Shown here: positions 1 through 5,917 of the stretch, one piece after another
Position numbering within the stretch: the stretch's first letter is position 1
Layout of the letters: each line of letters starts with the position of its first letter
Assembly (NCBI GenBank): GCA_020849725.1
Contig: JADLAZ010000167.1
Coordinates: 1-16,104, forward strand
Origin: Chloroflexota bacterium
GTDB lineage: Bacteria; Chloroflexota; Chloroflexia; Thermomicrobiales; JADLAZ01
Direction: 5' to 3'
Length of the DNA stretch: 16,104 bases
Notes under the pieces: generated by a model
Told to the model about the DNA's origin: nothing
The model's input: only the letters and a program-made list of their open reading frames with translations
The model's database searches: none
Translations under genes and position numbers: made by a program

Positions 1-370
1 CGCGCCACCACTGGCCGGCCGCTTCCAGTGTCTCGCGCCGGCCATCGTCCAACGCCGCCTGCAGCGCCCAGGTGTCGACCCACAGGTCCGGCCCGGGCAC
101 GCAGAGCAGGGCATCACCCTCGACCGCGATCGGCAGCGACGGAAGCCCCTGGCGCAGGCGCGACAGGGCGACGGACAGGCTGTTGCGACCCTCACGCTCG
201 CCGCTATCCTCCCACAGGTGGTTCACCAGCCGGCCGCGCGCCTGTGCCTGTCCGGGGCGCGCAAGGAGCAGGAACAGCAGTCCGAGCGACTTCTGTGCCG
301 GCAGAAACCGGTCGACACCATCGATCCGGATGACCGGTGGACCGAGCAGGAAGATGCTGGTGCGTGACAA
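1..370 (-). CDS. SARP/BTAD-family transcriptional regulator, N-terminal part (cut by window edge)
   Basis: The minus strand encodes about 123 residues of an AfsR/SARP-like regulator, running off the left end. The start of the protein reads like an OmpR-type winged helix used by SARPs: a short beta segment (IFLLGPPVIRIDG), then KSLGLLFLLLARPGQAQAR, then RLVNHLWEDSGEREGRNSLS and VALSRLRQGLP, the usual positions of helices 1-3, followed by the wing. VDTWALQAAL then opens the bacterial transcriptional activator (BTAD) domain. I chose TTG at 370-368 because GGAGGG lies 4 nt upstream (375-380); an in-frame GTG at 382-380 is the alternative. Such regulators are DNA-binding and in Chloroflexota and Actinobacteria often carry a C-terminal NTPase and TPR region, which would lie outside the window. 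The family call is strong; target genes are unknown. Confidence 0.8.
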   Translation of the reverse strand, partial: MSRTSIFLLGPPVIRIDGVDRFLPAQKSLGLLFLLLARPGQAQARGRLVNHLWEDSGEREGRNSLSVALSRLRQGLPSLPIAVEGDALLCVPGPDLWVDTWALQAALDDGRRETLEAAGQWWR

Positions 371-470
371 GGGGCCCTCCACTGGACCATGGCATGGTGA
401 CACAACCGACGCCCAGCGCGGGCATACCGCCACCGAATCGACCGGACCACAAGACCGCTCAGCTTGGCCG

Positions 471-545
471 GGTAGCCAGCCAGTGGTGGCAGCGGCAACC
501 TCGAATCACGGCGAAAGTATAGCGCAATCGGGTGGGCTGGCTACC
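471..545. repeat. 11-bp perfect inverted repeat flanking the candidate SARP promoter
   Basis: GGTAGCCAGCC at 471-481 is the exact reverse complement of GGCTGGCTACC at 535-545, with 53 nt between the arms. The candidate TATACT -10 of the SARP gene lies between them, and the right arm overlaps its expected -35 region. The arms could be operator half-sites. The rest of 371-577 holds no convincing gene. Confidence 0.5.
516..521 (-). promoter_or_regulatory. Candidate -10 element (TATACT) for the SARP gene
   Basis: TATACT on the minus strand lies about 145 nt upstream of the TTG start of the SARP-like gene. No good -35 hexamer is seen at 16-18 nt, so an activator may be needed. One arm of an 11-bp inverted repeat overlaps the expected -35 position. 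The assignment rests only on hexamer similarity. Confidence 0.35.
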
Positions 546-577
546 GACACTGCCGCACCGTCGCGCCCCAACGACGC

Positions 578-606
578 TTGACTGGTTGAAGTCGTCGGCC
601 TATGCT
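578..606 (+). promoter_or_regulatory. Sigma-70-type promoter (TTGACT-17-TATGCT)
   Basis: TTGACT at 578-583 and TATGCT at 601-606 are separated by exactly 17 nt, close to the housekeeping consensus. Transcription should begin near 612-614, so the ATG at 602, inside the -10 box, cannot start the downstream protein. This places the start of the zinc-ribbon gene further downstream. Confidence 0.6.
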
Positions 607-655
607 GATGGCCGAACTGCGGTGGCCCGTGGGCATGGCAGGGCAGGACCGGTAC

Positions 656-898
656 ATGGGGGATGCTCCGCGCACGCCTCGCTTCTGCTGCGAAGACCTG
701 GACAGCGCCTACGAGGTGACCTTTCTCAACGCGGTGCGCGGAGAGGCAATCTGGCTGGCCTACGGCACCGACTTCGAGTCGGTGAGCGCGGGTGTGCCGG
801 AGATCCGGTTCTGGCCAGTGAGCTATTGTCCCTTCTGCGGCCGCCGGCTGCCGGATGTCAATGCGGTGGGTGCGCTCGGGCGGCCGCCGGCGGGTTGA
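656..898 (+). CDS. Small zinc-ribbon-like protein
   Basis: An 80-residue protein with a conserved-looking FCCEDL near its start and SYCPFCGRRLP near its end. The two cysteine pairs (CC and CPFC) suggest one bound zinc ion; the layout resembles small uncharacterised families such as DUF6980, but I cannot confirm membership. There is no signal peptide or membrane segment, so it should be cytoplasmic. I start it at ATG 656, with AGGA 7 nt upstream and a promoter at 578-606. In-frame ATGs at 602 and 635 are less likely: the first lies in the -10 box and the second has a weak ribosome site. It converges on the DapA-like gene with a 41-nt gap. Function unknown. Confidence 0.65.
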   Translation: MGDAPRTPRFCCEDLDSAYEVTFLNAVRGEAIWLAYGTDFESVSAGVPEIRFWPVSYCPFCGRRLPDVNAVGALGRPPAG

Positions 899-939
899 CG
901 GACGGCAGCCCGAGGGTAGGACCGCCACTGCGATGAGTG

Positions 940-1842
940 TCAGGAAGCGCCGGGCGGCATGAGGTCCAACTGCCGCAGCAGGTCGTCCAGCTCGCGCCAG
1001 GTATCAGCATCGATGGCCGGGGCCGGCTCACGCACGATGGCAGTCCGCATGGCGCCGCGTCGGCGCAAGATCTCCTTGCGGATGCCGAGTCCAATGCCGA
1101 CCTGGGCCTCGAACCGGATCAAGGGCAGGTGCTGGTGAAAGACTCGAGCGGCACGATCGTGGTCGCCGGTGATATGCGCCGAATAGATTTCCACCAGTGC
1201 TTCGGGAAAGGCGTAGCCGGTCATCGCACCGCGAGCGCCGCGTCCCAACTCTTCGAGGAAGAACAGGCCGCCGAGGCCACCGAAGACGGCGACACGGCCC
1301 TCCGTGAGGGCCAGCACCTGCGACAGTTTGCTCGGCGATGGAGGCTCCTCCAATTTGATCGCGGTCAGAGTCGAGATGTCGCGCGCCAGGCGAGCCAGCA
1401 GTGCGGGCGGCATGATCACGCCGGTCATCACCGGCTCGTCCTGCACGATGAGCGGCACATCGACAGTGGCGGCAACGCGACGGAAATGCGCCAGCAACGC
1501 GGCCTCCCCACGCACGCCGCTCGGTGGCGACACCATGATCCCGGCGGCGCCGGCCCGGCGCGCTGACTGGGCAAGCTGAATGACGACATCGGTGCCGGTA
1601 TGAGACACCCCGACGATCACTGGCACACGGCCGGCGACGCGCCTCATGACGATCTCGGTCACGCGCTCGCGCTCGGCGTCAGCCAGCTTGTGATACTCGC
1701 CCATCTGCCCCAGGATCGTCAGGCCCTGGACACCGCAGGCGAGCTCGAAGTCGACGAGGGAGCAGAGACTGACCTCGTCAAGCTGGCCGGCTTCGTCAAA
1801 AGGTGTGGCCAAGATGGCGTAGACACCGGCCCAGGTCGCCAT
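940..1842 (-). CDS. DapA-family (class I aldolase/lyase) protein
   Basis: A 300-residue TIM-barrel protein of the dihydrodipicolinate synthase/N-acetylneuraminate lyase superfamily, normal in length. The Schiff-base lysine is K163 in TAIKLEEPP. The pyruvate-binding loop reads GQMGE at 45-49, where true DapA has GTTGE, and the segment matching DapA's YNVPSRTG reads QDEPVMTG (134-141), so the proton-relay tyrosine is Gln. It therefore probably uses a Lys-dependent aldol or lyase reaction on a 2-oxo acid other than lysine synthesis. The start is ATG 1842-1840, since AGGAGG lies 5 nt upstream; an upstream in-frame ATG at 1893 lacks such a site. It follows the PHP gene on the same strand after 86 nt and may be cotranscribed. 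Family sure, substrate unknown. Confidence 0.85.
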   Translation of the reverse strand: MATWAGVYAILATPFDEAGQLDEVSLCSLVDFELACGVQGLTILGQMGEYHKLADAERERVTEIVMRRVAGRVPVIVGVSHTGTDVVIQLAQSARRAGAAGIMVSPPSGVRGEAALLAHFRRVAATVDVPLIVQDEPVMTGVIMPPALLARLARDISTLTAIKLEEPPSPSKLSQVLALTEGRVAVFGGLGGLFFLEELGRGARGAMTGYAFPEALVEIYSAHITGDHDRAARVFHQHLPLIRFEAQVGIGLGIRKEILRRRGAMRTAIVREPAPAIDADTWRELDDLLRQLDLMPPGAS

Positions 1843-1928
1843 GACTACCTCCTGTGTCGCCGGTCGGTCGCCGCCGACTGGCGCCGCGAGCATATGGCTG
1901 GCTCTGGGGGGCGGGCAAGGCCGAGCAA

Positions 1929-2651
1929 TCAGGCGCGGGCGAGCCGGCGGGCGCGGGAGATGTGCACGTAGAAGGTGGCATAGGCGAGCAGTTCGCCCGG
2001 GCGATACCAGGCGTGCGCGGCTGCGACCTCACCGGCGACGAGTGCCTGCCGGAGATCAGCGGCGGTACGCCCGTGAAAGAGCGTGTAGCTCTTCCCGATC
2101 GCGGCTAGGATGTGGGCGTCCGATCCGCCGACCTCCGGCAGCCGGCACCATTGGCGGTTGAACCGGCGCGCGCGCAGGTTGGGCACCTGTAGACAGGGCG
2201 TGCCATTGATAGTCTCGATAGCATCGAACGGCAGCGTGCGCACTAGTCGTCCAACGCCTTCGGTGACCCGGGCGCCGGCCCGGACACGCCGCCGCGCGCG
2301 AAAGAACGGGTGCGCTGCGACGGCCAGCCCGCCCTGGGCCTGAATGGCCGCCACGGTCTCGGCCGCCGACAGACCCGGACGTACCGGTTGCTCCAGCCAG
2401 AGGCCGATGATGTGGCCGTCGCGCGTGGTTACTTCCTCGCCGACGATGACGTCGATCGCTGTCGCGCACCGCGCGGCGGCGTCGCGCGCGCGCAGTGCCC
2501 CGTCCAGCACATCGTGGTCGGTGATCGCAATGACACGCAGATCGGTCTGGGAGCTAACGTGCGCCAGCACTTGCTCGACCGTGGCAACGCCGTCGGAGGC
2601 GGTCGTGTGCAGGTGCAGATCGGCTTTGCCGATCACGAAAGGTTGGACCAT
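1929..2651 (-). CDS. PHP-domain metal-dependent phosphoesterase
   Basis: A 240-residue protein that is almost entirely a PHP (polymerase and histidinol phosphatase) domain. The metal-binding motifs appear in order: DLHLHT (H13, H15), ITDHD (D45, H46), GEEVTT (E72 or E73), AAHP (H114), IETING (E146) and GGSDAH (D178, H180). All expected ligands are present, so it should be an active hydrolase of phosphate esters. Stand-alone relatives include YciV/RNase AM-type nucleotide and RNA 5'-end phosphoesterases, but the substrate cannot be read from sequence. The start at 2651 has AGGAG 9 nt upstream. It lies 195 nt downstream of the ComM-like gene on the same strand. Confidence 0.85.
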   Translation of the reverse strand: MVQPFVIGKADLHLHTTASDGVATVEQVLAHVSSQTDLRVIAITDHDVLDGALRARDAAARCATAIDVIVGEEVTTRDGHIIGLWLEQPVRPGLSAAETVAAIQAQGGLAVAAHPFFRARRRVRAGARVTEGVGRLVRTLPFDAIETINGTPCLQVPNLRARRFNRQWCRLPEVGGSDAHILAAIGKSYTLFHGRTAADLRQALVAGEVAAAHAWYRPGELLAYATFYVHISRARRLARA

Positions 2652-2846
2652 CAGCGATGACTCCTGCGCGGGCCATGATGTGGGGCAGCGATGGGCGAAA
2701 TGGACGGTCGGTGGTAATGCGTGGCCAACCGTCGGTGACGTCCTTCCATGATAGCGCGCACCCGCGCGGCTGCCACCTCCCGATGGTCATGCCTGCCGCC
2801 AGCGTGGCTGGTGCGTCGCGGGGGGACCTGGGGCGCATCTGGGTCG
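2652..2846. other. 195-nt intergenic region between PHP and ComM-like genes
   Basis: No convincing gene is seen. A minus-strand TATCAT at 2748-2753 could be a weak -10 for the PHP gene, without a recognisable -35. A GC-rich segment near 2754-2777 could fold, but has no terminator-type T-run. Confidence 0.3.
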
Positions 2847-4370
2847 CTACAGCGTGCGCTCCCGCGGCCGGTACTGCAATGCCTCGGCCACATGATGCGC
2901 TGCCATGCGGTCGTCGCCAGCCAGATCGGCGATCGTGCGCGCCAGCTTGATGACCCGGTGGTAGGCCCGCGCCGACAGATGGAGCTGGCGAGTCGCCGCC
3001 CGGAGCAGAGCCTCACTGGCCGAGTCCAGCGTGCAAAAGCGACGCAACTCAGCTGAGCGCATGTCGGCGTTGCAGACGAGGTCCAGGTCAGCGAACCGGT
3101 GGCGCTGCCGGTCCCGCGCTTGCTCGACCCGGGCGCGCACGGTGGCGGAGTCCTCGGCCAGGTCGGTCGCGGCCAGCTTCTCGTACTCGACCCGTGGCAC
3201 CTCCAGGTGGATGTCGATGCGATCGAGCAACGGCCCGCTGATGCGCTTCTGGTAGCGTGCGATGGCAGCGGCGGCGCAGGTGCAGGCGCGACCGGGGTCG
3301 CCCAGGTAGCCGCACGGGCAGGGGTTCATGGCCGCCACCAGCATGACGTTGGCCGGGAAAGTCAGCGTGCCGCTGGCCCGGGCGATCGTCACCGTCTTGT
3401 CTTCTAGCGGTTGGCGCAGCACCTCCAGCACTGTCTGGCCGAACTCGGGCAGTTCGTCGAGGAACAGGACGCCGCGATGAGCGAGACTGATCTCACCCGG
3501 TCGCGGCCAGCGCCCTCCGCCGACCAGGCCGGCATGCGAGATTGTGTGGTGCGGCGCGCGGAAAGGGCGTTGTCGGACCAGCGGCTGGTCGGGCGGCAAC
3601 AGCCCGGCGACGCTGAAGATGCGCGTCACGTCGAGCGCCTCGTCAATCGACAGCGGCGGCAGAATCGTCGGCAGCGCTCGTGCCAGCAGCGTCTTGCCCG
3701 CCCCCGGGGGGCCGCTCATGAGGACCGCGTGGGCGCCGGCCGCGGCGACTTCTAGCCCGCGCTTGACCTGCTCCTGGCCACGGATGTGGGCGAGGTCGGT
3801 GACGCCGGCGGCAGGCAGGTCCCAGTCGCCCAGATCGGTGCGCGGGGCCTGCTCGACTGGCGTCACCCCGGCCAGGTGACCGATCAGCGCCGCCAGTGAG
3901 CCGATAGGGGTCACCGTGATGCCGTCGATCAGAGCGGCTTCGGCGGCATCGTCGCTGGGAACGAACACCCGTCGCATGCCGCGCTCTCGGGCGAAGGCTG
4001 CCATTGGTAGAATGCCGGTGGTGTGGCGCACCTCACCGGCCAGCCCCAACTCCCCGATGATCAACGCATCGGACACGTCGGCTACCAACTGGCCCGACGC
4101 CAGCAGGATGCCGATGGCGATGGACAGGTCATAGCTCGGCCCGGTCTTGCGGATCTCGGCCGGGGCCAGGTTGACGGTGATACGCTTGAGCGGGAATGTG
4201 CCGCCGCTGTTCCGAATAGCGGCGCGAACCCGCTCCTTGCTCTCCTGCACCGCCGAGTCGGGCAGACCGACGATGGTCAGTGCCGGCAGGCCGTTGCCGA
4301 TATCGACTTCGACCTCGACCAGCTGGCCGTCCAGTCCGACGACGGCACAGCTCCAGACCTTGGCCAGCAC
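2847..4370 (-). CDS. comM: YifB/ComM-family Mg-chelatase-like AAA+ ATPase
   Basis: A 507-residue protein of usual length for ComM/YifB. The N-terminal ChlI-like domain starts LAKVWSCAVVGLDG and contains VEVDIGNGLPALTIVGLPD. The AAA+ core has Walker A GPPGAGKT (about 220-227), Walker B LFLDELPEF, the NPCPCGYLGDP segment and SGPLLDRIDIHLEVPR. The C-terminal domain contains LSARAYHRVIKLARTIADL. In Gram-negative bacteria ComM is a hexameric helicase that drives branch migration of incoming DNA during natural transformation; that role here is inferred. I start it at GTG 4370-4368 because family members begin MLAKVWS and GGGGGT lies 7 nt upstream. The frame is open for 38 more codons, but those residues look unlike the family. 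A candidate -10 lies at 4415-4420. Confidence 0.9.
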   Translation of the reverse strand: MLAKVWSCAVVGLDGQLVEVEVDIGNGLPALTIVGLPDSAVQESKERVRAAIRNSGGTFPLKRITVNLAPAEIRKTGPSYDLSIAIGILLASGQLVADVSDALIIGELGLAGEVRHTTGILPMAAFARERGMRRVFVPSDDAAEAALIDGITVTPIGSLAALIGHLAGVTPVEQAPRTDLGDWDLPAAGVTDLAHIRGQEQVKRGLEVAAAGAHAVLMSGPPGAGKTLLARALPTILPPLSIDEALDVTRIFSVAGLLPPDQPLVRQRPFRAPHHTISHAGLVGGGRWPRPGEISLAHRGVLFLDELPEFGQTVLEVLRQPLEDKTVTIARASGTLTFPANVMLVAAMNPCPCGYLGDPGRACTCAAAAIARYQKRISGPLLDRIDIHLEVPRVEYEKLAATDLAEDSATVRARVEQARDRQRHRFADLDLVCNADMRSAELRRFCTLDSASEALLRAATRQLHLSARAYHRVIKLARTIADLAGDDRMAAHHVAEALQYRPRERTL

Positions 4371-4414
4371 GGCGCACCCCCGTGGTGTCGCAGCATCACA
4401 CAGACGAGCGCTGC

Positions 4415-4420
4415 AGTATA
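4415..4420 (-). promoter_or_regulatory. Candidate -10 element (TATACT) for the comM-like gene
   Basis: TATACT on the minus strand lies 44 nt upstream of the chosen GTG start, giving a leader of roughly 38 nt. The -35 region is GC-rich and does not match TTGACA. It supports the downstream GTG start, since the longer open frame begins upstream of this box. Confidence 0.4.
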
Positions 4421-4483
4421 GAGCAGACGACGACTGCCCGCCGGGTAAGCGCGCCGCGAGCGGCTTGCACCTCAGCCATCTCA

Positions 4484-4506
4484 CCGCCGGGGGACCGTCG
4501 CGGCGG
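4484..4506 (-). terminator. Possible hairpin after the DUF2795 gene
   Basis: CCGCCG (4484-4489) and CGGCGG (4501-4506) form a 6-bp stem with an 11-nt loop, 12 nt past the DUF2795 stop codon. There is no T-run, so it is at best a weak or factor-assisted terminator. Confidence 0.25.
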
Positions 4507-4518
4507 CCTCACGGGTGA

Positions 4519-4851
4519 CTAGCGACGAGGTGGGTTAGGGCGCGCGACCCGCTGGGTGTTGCGACGAATGCGCTCTGCCTCGACCTCGTCGTGACGGAGC
4601 GCTGCGGGCGGAAAGCCTTCGACGTCCCAGACGCGCGGCGGGTGATAGGCCACCGCAGTCTGAACCGCCGCTAGATCGGCGTACGTCTGGTCAGGCAGGT
4701 CGGAGAGCGCCTCGACCACCTGACTGGTGGTGTTGTTGTGGCGAGCTCGCTGGATGATGGCCTGCCTGGTGGCCGGGAATTGCAGTCCGAACAAGAAGTC
4801 CGCGACCCGTGATCGAAAGACCCGTTCCTGCATGGGATCGACGTCGCCCAT
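4519..4851 (-). CDS. DUF2795 domain protein
   Basis: A 110-residue protein. Residues about 20-65 (FPATRQAIIQRARHNNTTSQ, then VVEALSDLPDQTYADLAAV) match the DUF2795 pattern: a helix, a short linker and an LPD.xY.dl.aV motif. The C-terminus is basic and Arg-rich (RIRRNTQRVARPNPPRR), which could contact nucleic acid. I chose ATG 4851 because the domain begins shortly after it and GGAGG lies 10 nt upstream; the frame stays open further upstream, but that sequence is not protein-like. It is divergent from the sigma factor gene across 253 nt and lies 148 nt upstream of comM. Small DUF2795 proteins are common in actinobacteria and Chloroflexota and have no established role. Confidence 0.75.
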   Translation of the reverse strand: MGDVDPMQERVFRSRVADFLFGLQFPATRQAIIQRARHNNTTSQVVEALSDLPDQTYADLAAVQTAVAYHPPRVWDVEGFPPAALRHDEVEAERIRRNTQRVARPNPPRR

Positions 4852-5005
4852 TCCGCCGTGCCCTCCGAGTCGTGACGCCGCACATGCGAGCGAATGTGAT
4901 CGGACCAACCTGAAACAGCCGACGCGTGAGCTGCCCGCCGCGATGGTAGCATCATCCGGAAGAACGTACCATGACAGACCCCAGCCGCCCGCCGGCAGGA
5001 TGACG

Positions 5006-5033
5006 TTGACACGCGATTGACAGGCCCTAAAGG
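5006..5033 (+). promoter_or_regulatory. Candidate promoter of the sigma/CHAT operon, with duplicated TTGACA
   Basis: Two perfect TTGACA hexamers lie 11 bp apart (5006-5011 and 5017-5022). The first is 16 nt from TAAAGG (5028-5033), a partial -10 match. The initiation site would lie near 5040, about 65 nt before the chosen GTG start. The spaced repeat could instead be a recognition site for the encoded sigma factor. The rest of 4852-5104 holds no gene I can support. Confidence 0.35.
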
Positions 5034-5104
5034 GGCGTGTGACCATCATGGTCGCCATGAGGACGCTGGCGTCGGGTACGTGCGTTTGGACAGGTGGGTT
5101 GGCG

Positions 5105-5785
5105 GTGGTGCAGCAACTCGCGCTTGCCAGTATTGTCCAGCGGTGCGCCGACGAGAGTTCGCGCTTCAGCCAGGGACAGGCGCACGACGACTCGTACTGT
5201 CATGAGCTTTTCCGACGGGCAATCGTCGAGCGACTTGCCCCGGCCTGGGAGGCGATGGTCGCGCAATACCGCGGACTGGTCCGAGACTGGATTTGGCAGC
5301 ATTCATTCGCTGCCAGCATTGACGATCATGATGATCTGACCGCGCGGGCTTTCGAGAGGTTCTGGGCGGCGGTGCCGGCCGAACGCTTCGGCGATTTCCC
5401 GCGACTGGCCGCGCTGTTGCGCTATCTGAAGTTGTGTGTCTTCCACGCACTGATTGATGAGGCGCGTGCCCAGCGTACCTGGCAGACACACCGGGCGCCC
5501 AGCGAGCAGGCCGATGAGATCGAGGGACGCCGCGTCGACGACGAGGTGCTGGATGAAGCGGCATCGTTCGCGCTCTGGCAGACCATTGAGGCGGCTCTAC
5601 CTGACCCGGCCGAGCGACTGGTTATCTATCTGTCGTGCGTGATTGGGTTGAAGCCACGCGAGATCGCCCGGCGACACGGACCGGTGTATCCAACGATTGC
5701 CGATGTTTACCGCTGCAAGCGCCTGGCTCTCGAGCGGCTGCGTCGTCATCCCGAGTTGCGGGCACGGTGGGAGGCGCCTGAGTGA
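5105..5785 (+). CDS. Sigma-70-like (ECF-type) RNA polymerase sigma factor
   Basis: About 226 residues. A region-2-like part includes HDDSYCHELFRRAI, MVAQYRGLVRDWIWQHS and LTARAFERFWAAV, the position of the ECF 'DLxQExFxrxW' helix that binds the polymerase clamp and the -10 element. A linker (about 145-165) leads to a region-4-like helix-turn-helix: ALPDPAERLVIYLSCVIG, LKPREIARRHGPVYPTIADV, YRCKRLALERLRR. The start is uncertain. I prefer GTG 5105, with AGGTGG 7 nt upstream and family-like sequence just after it. An upstream GTG at 5039 and ATGs at 5048 and 5057 are in frame without clear ribosome sites. It is the first gene of a probable four-gene operon, so it may control the cassette itself, a distant regulon, or both. 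Confidence 0.8.
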   Translation: MVQQLALASIVQRCADESSRFSQGQAHDDSYCHELFRRAIVERLAPAWEAMVAQYRGLVRDWIWQHSFAASIDDHDDLTARAFERFWAAVPAERFGDFPRLAALLRYLKLCVFHALIDEARAQRTWQTHRAPSEQADEIEGRRVDDEVLDEAASFALWQTIEAALPDPAERLVIYLSCVIGLKPREIARRHGPVYPTIADVYRCKRLALERLRRHPELRARWEAPE

Positions 5786-5831
5786 CCCCGCGTGGTCTGA
5801 CTGCGGTGGCCAATGAGCGAGACGCGCAGGT

Positions 5832-5869
5832 CCGGGCCGAAAAAAGCCCGGCCGGAACGTTTGGTCCGG
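5832..5869 (+). promoter_or_regulatory. Tandem hairpins between sigma factor and CHAT genes
   Basis: Two adjoining inverted repeats lie in the 132-nt gap. CCGGGC (5832-5837) pairs with GCCCGG (5846-5851) around an 8-nt A-rich loop. CCGGA (5852-5856) pairs with TCCGG (5865-5869) around another 8-nt loop. There is no T-run after either stem, so they are not classic terminators. They could stabilise or process the transcript, or bind a protein. Confidence 0.4.
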
Positions 5870-5917
5870 CAGAGCGGCCGGCGCCCCGGTTTGTTCGCCA
5901 GCGGCTGAGGTGCAGGG

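Noticed and set aside
2652..2750. Possible 32-codon minus-strand ORF before the PHP gene
   Set aside because: It has no clear ribosome site, is composed mostly of His/Arg/Pro, and resembles no known peptide.
2765..2777. Minus-strand GGTGGCAGCCGCG, resembling the T-box antiterminator core
   Set aside because: It has an extra base against GGTGGNACCGCG. No specifier stem or terminator is visible, and the downstream PHP gene is not a typical T-box target.
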